Source: DATAQC01 sp046263055 (GTDB lineage Bacteria > Actinomycetota > Acidimicrobiia > Acidimicrobiales > AC-14). Taken from it: a stretch of DNA of 6,976 nucleotides. A program made the position numbers and the translations under genes. The stretch covers positions 1 to 6,976 of the forward strand of contig JBHELO010000065.1 in the NCBI GenBank assembly GCA_046263055.1, given 5' to 3'. The notes below the pieces were generated by a model, which worked only from the letters and a program-made list of their open reading frames with translations, was not told the origin of the DNA and did not search any database. Shown here piece after piece: positions 6,708-6,976 of this stretch (the first letter of the stretch is position 1; each line of letters starts with the position of its first letter).

Positions 6708-6976
6708 CTCAAGAAGAAGTACGTGCTGCCCGATGCCTTCCGCGGTCCCTGCCTCGCCGGCAATTCGGTGCAATTGAAGACGGAGATGTGTGCTCGGTAT
6801 CGTCTGGCCCTGGTTACTGGCCGTGCCGAACTCTCCTACCATCCCGAGCGGCTCAACCAAGAGAAGGACAACGTCTTCGGCAGCTACTTTGGAACCTGTG
6901 TCACGGGTGCAGCTGTTTCAAGCGGGATTGGAGCGCTCGGCGGTCCACTCGCTGCGGGCGGAAATGCGCTAATCGG
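6708..6976 (+). other. Variable C-terminal (toxin-tip) module of the RHS gene, partial, unrecognised
   Basis: After the core end the frame stays open to the window edge with LKKKYVLPDAFRGPCLAGN, then TEMCARYRLALVTGRAEL, SYHPERLNQEKDNVFGSYFG, and a Gly/Ala-rich hydrophobic stretch TCVTGAAVSSGIGALGGPLA. A similar Gly/Ala-rich segment often precedes the catalytic part in polymorphic toxin tips. GC falls to about 62% over 6721-6960 (149 of 240 by hand count), and codons such as TAT, TGT, CGT, GTT, ACT and TTT, rare elsewhere here, appear. No catalytic motif is recognisable, and the effector part and any immunity gene would lie beyond the window. Location says toxin tip; the activity is unknown. 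Confidence 0.55.

Larger units (their letters stand above)
5733..6976 (+). pseudogene. RHS/YD-repeat protein, 3' part of the core with C-terminal extension; 5'-truncated and frame-broken, runs off the right edge
   Basis: RHS proteins are large wall- or surface-associated YD-repeat shells that enclose a C-terminal toxin. Here only the end of such a gene is present. Homology begins right after an in-frame TAG (5730-5732) with CQVRYWDGTSTQSW. It then alternates between frame A (codons starting at 5742, 6009) and frame B (+1). A: about 5733-5778. B: 5779-6008 (YLNGQLGRIVDPGGATTDFS, then IRTPLAADTVAAVDSSG). A: 6009-6186 (STTVHDGD, VTDTYGPALDTCFGPSGTPN). B: 6187-6234 (VIERDEGTGAITTALR). A: 6234-6609 (DSPAFTTDATTTVVERT, YPNIHGDVMATAGPDGAKVG, TFAYDPFGQPLGG, TTVEMGARPYLP). 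B: 6610-6645 (LGRFLQIDPVEG). A: from about 6648 (SANDYDHASGDPVNGLDLNG) to the edge. Frame A itself has no stop from 5733 to 6976, with GTG 5742 as the first possible start. A decayed or orphan RHS cassette is likelier than an active gene; sequence error is the main alternative. Confidence 0.8.

Noticed and set aside
5967..6860. Long minus-strand open frame (297 codons) opposite the RHS region
   Set aside because: The translation is Gly/Val/Arg-rich low-complexity text typical of antisense to GC-rich coding DNA, while the plus strand carries clear RHS motifs.
6790..6972. Plus-strand 60-residue open frame near the right edge
   Set aside because: It is out of frame with the RHS tip, which continues in another frame directly from the conserved core end and is open to the window edge.

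Overview
The window is very GC-rich (well above 70% in the housekeeping genes), has GTG as well as ATG starts and G/C-ending codons, and carries a DipZ-type thioredoxin protein and an RHS core with an 'EGGSANDYDH' type ending. This suggests a high-GC actinobacterium, possibly Acidimicrobiia; the class-level guess is inference only.

Layout, left to right. (1) At the left edge, on the minus strand, is the N-terminus of an unrecognised membrane-anchored protein (1-151). (2) Upstream of it on the same strand is a 545-residue major facilitator superfamily transporter of the SV2/metabolite:H+ symporter type (229-1866), with two extra predicted membrane helices before the usual twelve. (3) A divergent intergenic region (1867-2044) contains a near-perfect 11-bp tandem repeat. 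(4) On the plus strand is a 560-residue GT39/PMT-like GT-C glycosyltransferase (2045-3727). (5) It converges, across a short hairpin-bearing spacer, on a minus-strand two-gene operon: a TlpA-like thiol-disulfide protein with a DipZ-type C-terminal domain (4489-5577), followed 16 nt later by a CcdA-type electron-transfer membrane protein (3768-4472). Together they look like a split, order-reversed DipZ, in which CcdA would pass electrons from the cytoplasm to the external CVNC thioredoxin domain.

(6) The right fifth of the window (about 5733-6976, plus strand) is the 3' end of an RHS/YD-repeat polymorphic-toxin gene. It is truncated at its 5' end by an in-frame TAG. The RHS homology switches six times between two reading frames, while one of those frames stays open from 5733 to the window edge. 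The canonical core end (LGRFLQIDPVEG, then SANDYDHASGDPVNG) is recognisable. After it the sequence changes abruptly to a lower-GC stretch with different codon use, running off the right edge. That is the expected look of a variable C-terminal toxin module. The RHS piece is best read as a decayed or orphan RHS C-terminal cassette and is the most unusual part of the window. The other four long genes show no frame damage, so the lesions look local and are less likely to come from general sequence error.

No tRNA, rRNA, CRISPR array, insertion sequence or replication origin was seen.
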